A DNA stretch of 64,000 nt from Nocardia acidivorans NBRC 108247. GTDB lineage: Bacteria > Actinomycetota > Actinomycetes > Mycobacteriales > Mycobacteriaceae. Shown one piece after another: positions 61,665 to 64,000 of the stretch (positions are counted from its first letter, which is position 1; the number at the start of each line of letters is the position of its first letter). Below the pieces are notes generated by a model that was not told the origin of the DNA, did no database searches, and was given only the letters and a program-made list of their open reading frames with translations. The stretch covers positions 62,001 through 126,000 of the forward strand of contig NZ_BDAW01000011.1 of NCBI RefSeq assembly GCF_001625085.1, read 5' to 3'. A program made the position numbers and the translations under genes.

Positions 61665-62106
61665 CGAGTGGACGGGGTGAGTGCGGTCGCCGATAGATCG
61701 GCTTGGTACGCATGTCGACCGTGGTGCCGCCATCCTCGATGCGGACGGTCACCTCGGTCATGAGCACCCGCATCAGCTCCAACCCGCGTCCCCGATGCGG
61801 ATTCTCCGGAATATCGATCGGTTTCCAGCTGCCCTCGTCGGTGACGGTCACCCGCAGGTCTTCCTCGGTGAGCTCGCCCGCGACCCTGACAATGCCGGGC
61901 CTGAACCGATAGCCGTGTTCGATCGCATTGGTCATGGCCTCGTTGACGGCCAGCACCACGTCGTAGGCTTGGGTGGGATCAATTTCGCAGCGCTCCAACC
62001 AATTCCGCACTATCCGGCGGACGACGCCGATCTGGCTCGCTTCCCCGGGCACGCTGATTTCCCGCCGATGTGGTCGGCTCCGCACCATCTGATCGGTCGA
62101 ACTCAT
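61606..62106 (-). CDS. RsbW-like anti-sigma factor (HATPase)
   Basis: This 166-residue ATP-binding protein has the GHKL N box (VNEAMTNAIEHGYRF), G1 (VTDEGSWKP) and G2 (HRGRGLELM) motifs of anti-sigma serine kinases. It should bind a stress sigma factor, and phosphorylate or be bound by a STAS antagonist. The ATG at 62106 has GGGGAGG upstream. The C-terminal 25 residues are basic and Arg/Pro-rich. It is convergent with the STAS gene and overlaps it. Confidence 0.88.
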   Translation of the reverse strand: MSSTDQMVRSRPHRREISVPGEASQIGVVRRIVRNWLERCEIDPTQAYDVVLAVNEAMTNAIEHGYRFRPGIVRVAGELTEEDLRVTVTDEGSWKPIDIPENPHRGRGLELMRVLMTEVTVRIEDGGTTVDMRTKPIYRRPHSPRPLATASQRGRAIAGRAGSRPE

Positions 62107-62283
62107 CTCGCACCTCCCCGACATATCCCTTTCGCGGCAGGCCCGCCGCCTCTCCCCCACTGCGTACCCCGATAATGCGCGCCCACACGCCCGCTGTTTG
62201 CCGTTGTCGCAGATTCGGTCGGAGCGCCTACCTCCCTTACTCCGCCTATATCCCAAGGTCGGAAAGTCAAATTTCCAATTATG

Positions 62284-62308
62284 GGTTAACTGGTGGGATG
62301 CTGGGCAA
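62284..62308 (+). promoter_or_regulatory. Weak candidate stress-sigma promoter
   Basis: GGTTA (62284-62288) followed after 14 bases by GGGCAA (62303-62308) resembles the SigB/SigF pattern (GGTTT, about 14-16 bases, GGGTA). It lies 84 bases before the GT4 gene, beside a partner-switching module. The -10 match is weak. Confidence 0.3.
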
Positions 62309-62391
62309 TTGTAAGATGGGCGGCCCTGTGGCCGCTTCGAGTGTGTCTCTCGCAGGTGATTCTTAGCCACTACAGCTGAGGAGTGATTGCC

Positions 62392-63588
62392 GTGAGCAGT
62401 ACCGCGTTCGTTGCCGAACCAACCGTTCGGGTTTCTGTGGCTTCTTCCCGGCGACTGCATATCGTGCTGGTCGCGCCGCCCTATTTCGAGGTGCCGCCCA
62501 CGGGCTACGGGGGTGTGGAGGCTGTGGTGGCGCAATTGGCCGACGCTCTGGTGGAACGGGGGCATCGGGTGACGCTGTTGGGGGCGGGACGCAATGGGAC
62601 CAAGGCGGACTTCGTGCCCATCTGGGATCGGATCATTCCCGAGTTGCTGGGGAATCCATATCCGGAGGTGTTGCACGCGTTGAAGGTTCGGCGGGCGGTG
62701 GAGCGGATCGCGGCGGTGGAGCGGATCGATGTGGTGCACGATCACACGTTCGCCGGGCCGTTGAACGCTCCGGCGTTCCGCGCGTTGGGAATTCCCACCG
62801 TGGTCACCGTGCACGGGCCGGTGGACGGTGAGGAAGTCGAATACTACCGGACCATGCGGGACACAACGCATTTGGTGGCGATCAGCGATCGGCAGCGGGC
62901 ACTGGCACCCGACCTCAATTGGATCAGCCGGGTGCACAACGCGATTCGGCCTTCGGAGTGGCCGTTTCAAACGGAGAAGCAGGATTTCGCGCTGTTCCTC
63001 GGCCGCTACGTCGACTACAAGGGCCCGCATACCGCGCTGACGGCGGCGCATCGGGCCGGTATCCCCCTCGTCCTGGCCGCCAAATGCAATGAGGAGCCGG
63101 AGAAGGCGTTCTTCGAACAGCAGGTGCGGCCGCTGCTCACCGATCGCGATCACGTGTTCGGCGAGGCCGATGCGACGGCCAAGCGGCAATTGCTCTCCGC
63201 CGCACGGTGTCTACTCTTCCCGATTCAGTGGGAGGAGCCGTTCGGCATGGTGATGATCGAGGCGATGGCCTGCGGGACACCGGTGGTCGCCCTGCGCGGC
63301 GGCGCGGTGTCGGAGGTGGTCCAGGACGGGGTCACCGGCATCATCTGCGACCATCCCGATGAGCTGCCCGAGGCCATGGAGCGGGCCAGGGATATCGATC
63401 CGGCCGACTGCCGTCGCCGGGTGGAGGAGTTCTTCTCCATCCGCCGACTCGGTGAGGGCTATGAGGCCGCCTATCGCTCGGTGCTCGCGAAACAGCCGAA
63501 ACTCGTTGTGCCCGGCCGTGATCCGGCGGTGCCTGCGATGGCGCGGGCCATGGCGTTCCTCGGCACGGATGAAACGAATCCCGTGTGA
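62392..63588 (+). CDS. GT4-family glycosyltransferase
   Basis: This 398-residue retaining glycosyltransferase has the GT-B fold: HIVLVAPPYFEVPPTGYGGVE at the start, DVVHDHTF, and the C-terminal nucleotide-sugar motif EEPFGMVMIEAMACGTPVVALRGGAVSEVV. The start is the GTG at 62392; AGGAG at 62378-62382 is nine bases before. A GTG at 62383 overlaps that site and is excluded. The gene overlaps the debranching-type gene by four bases (GTGA), so the two are co-translated and probably act on the same glucan or trehalose polymer. Confidence 0.9.
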   Translation: MSSTAFVAEPTVRVSVASSRRLHIVLVAPPYFEVPPTGYGGVEAVVAQLADALVERGHRVTLLGAGRNGTKADFVPIWDRIIPELLGNPYPEVLHALKVRRAVERIAAVERIDVVHDHTFAGPLNAPAFRALGIPTVVTVHGPVDGEEVEYYRTMRDTTHLVAISDRQRALAPDLNWISRVHNAIRPSEWPFQTEKQDFALFLGRYVDYKGPHTALTAAHRAGIPLVLAAKCNEEPEKAFFEQQVRPLLTDRDHVFGEADATAKRQLLSAARCLLFPIQWEEPFGMVMIEAMACGTPVVALRGGAVSEVVQDGVTGIICDHPDELPEAMERARDIDPADCRRRVEEFFSIRRLGEGYEAAYRSVLAKQPKLVVPGRDPAVPAMARAMAFLGTDETNPV

Positions 63589-64000
63589 GCACGCCACAGG
63601 TCTTCAATGCGGGTCCGCCGATCGGAGTCGGCGGGTCGCATCCCACGGTGACACTGGTGGAGGCCAGCACCTTCTGCCTCTCCGACCAGCTGGGCGATAT
63701 TCATCCGGGCACCGCGCAGGGCCTCTTCTTCCGCGATGCGCGGGTGTTGTCGCGATGGGAGTTGCGGGTGGACGGTCAGCGGGCGGAGCAGCTGACCGTG
63801 CTCACCCCGGAGGCATTCGCGGCGCGGTTCGTGCTGCGGATGCCGCCGCGGCCGGGGCTGGCGGACAGCACGCTGTTGATCGTGCGCCGCCGGATGATCG
63901 GCGAGGGTATGAAGGAGATGATCAGCATTCACAATCTGGGGCGCGAGGACACCGCGGTGTCGTTGAGCCTGCACGTGGATGCCGATTTCGCGGATCTGTT
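63585..64000 (+). CDS. Glycogen-debranching-enzyme-type protein, N-terminus (partial)
   Basis: The first 138 codons of this gene are in the window. They read as the N-terminal bis-domain of amylo-alpha-1,6-glucosidase-type proteins: STFCLSDQLGDIHPGTAQG, GLFFRDARVLSRWELRVDG and ISIHNLGREDTAVSL. The GTG at 63585 overlaps the glycosyltransferase stop. The rest lies beyond the window. It probably cleaves or trims a branched glucan made with the partner transferase. Confidence 0.85.
   Translation, partial: MSTPQVFNAGPPIGVGGSHPTVTLVEASTFCLSDQLGDIHPGTAQGLFFRDARVLSRWELRVDGQRAEQLTVLTPEAFAARFVLRMPPRPGLADSTLLIVRRRMIGEGMKEMISIHNLGREDTAVSLSLHVDADFADL

Noticed and set aside
62107..62391. A riboswitch in the leader of the glycosyltransferase gene
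   Set aside because: I found no recognised aptamer motif; only a weak stress-promoter-like pair is visible.

Overview
The window is high-GC actinobacterial DNA, most likely from Nocardia or a close mycolic-acid-bearing relative. The pointers are an AftB-type arabinofuranosyltransferase next to a GT87 polyprenol-dependent glycosyltransferase (mycobacterial-type wall arabinan), an F420-dependent (Ddn-like) reductase relic, an EthR-like regulator and RNA genes and spacing typical of that group. No plasmid, phage or replication-origin genes are visible. All assignments rest on reading the sequence; no database was searched.

Layout. 1-10.4 kb: a lipopeptide-type nonribosomal peptide operon on the minus strand, ordered MFS exporter, fatty acyl-AMP ligase, ACP fused to a luciferase-like monooxygenase, then an NRPS that runs off the left edge. 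The NRPS is C-A(FkbM methyltransferase inserted)-T-C-A. A divergent TetR gene and a set of near-identical inverted repeats lie at the head of the operon. 11-16.5 kb: a secreted SGNH hydrolase, two tellurium-resistance (TerD/TerA) genes, secreted hypotheticals and an SDR. 16.5-25.9 kb: an eight-gene minus-strand operon with a divergent ROK repressor. It encodes a complete oxidative D-galactose route: AraF-like binding protein, ATPase, permease, lactonase, KDPGal aldolase, PfkB kinase, dehydrogenase and DgoD. 26-30 kb: alanine dehydrogenase with a convergent Lrp/AsnC regulator, and small proteins. 30.0-30.6 kb: two gene stumps (TerC and a TetR-like C-terminus) joined at what looks like a deletion scar. 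30.6-41.2 kb: an MFS exporter with an EthR-like regulator and a 19-bp palindrome, a DD-carboxypeptidase, aftB and a GT87 gene, an enoyl-CoA hydratase relic, and a DUF3533-like membrane protein operon with a LysR regulator.

41.2-47.7 kb is the most accessory-looking stretch. It holds a Ddn-like gene broken by an amber codon, a two-gene operon of unknown function (a glycine-rich membrane-insertion/coiled-coil protein and an H-D motif protein), a tRNA cluster (Val-CAC on minus; Gly-GCC, Cys-GCA and Val-GAC on plus), a winged-helix protein of unknown function and a protein with a ScoMcrA-like N-terminal domain. This is the best candidate for an undescribed, possibly defence-related, system.

47.7-56.1 kb: an AraC regulator, a UvrA-like ABC protein, a VOC protein, a sensor kinase and a four-gene OpuC-type osmoprotectant ABC transporter. 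56.1-59.2 kb: a second Gly/Val tRNA pair, two dihydrofolate-reductase-family genes, a deleted saccharopine-reductase relic, a tRNA-Val 3-prime relic and an AraC gene flanked by a perfect 27-bp inverted repeat; this segment has clearly been rearranged. 59.2-64 kb: a partner-switching stress module (PP2C/SpoIIE-like phosphatase, MarR regulator, STAS antagonist, RsbW-like kinase), then a GT4 glycosyltransferase overlapping the start of a glycogen-debranching-type gene that leaves the window.
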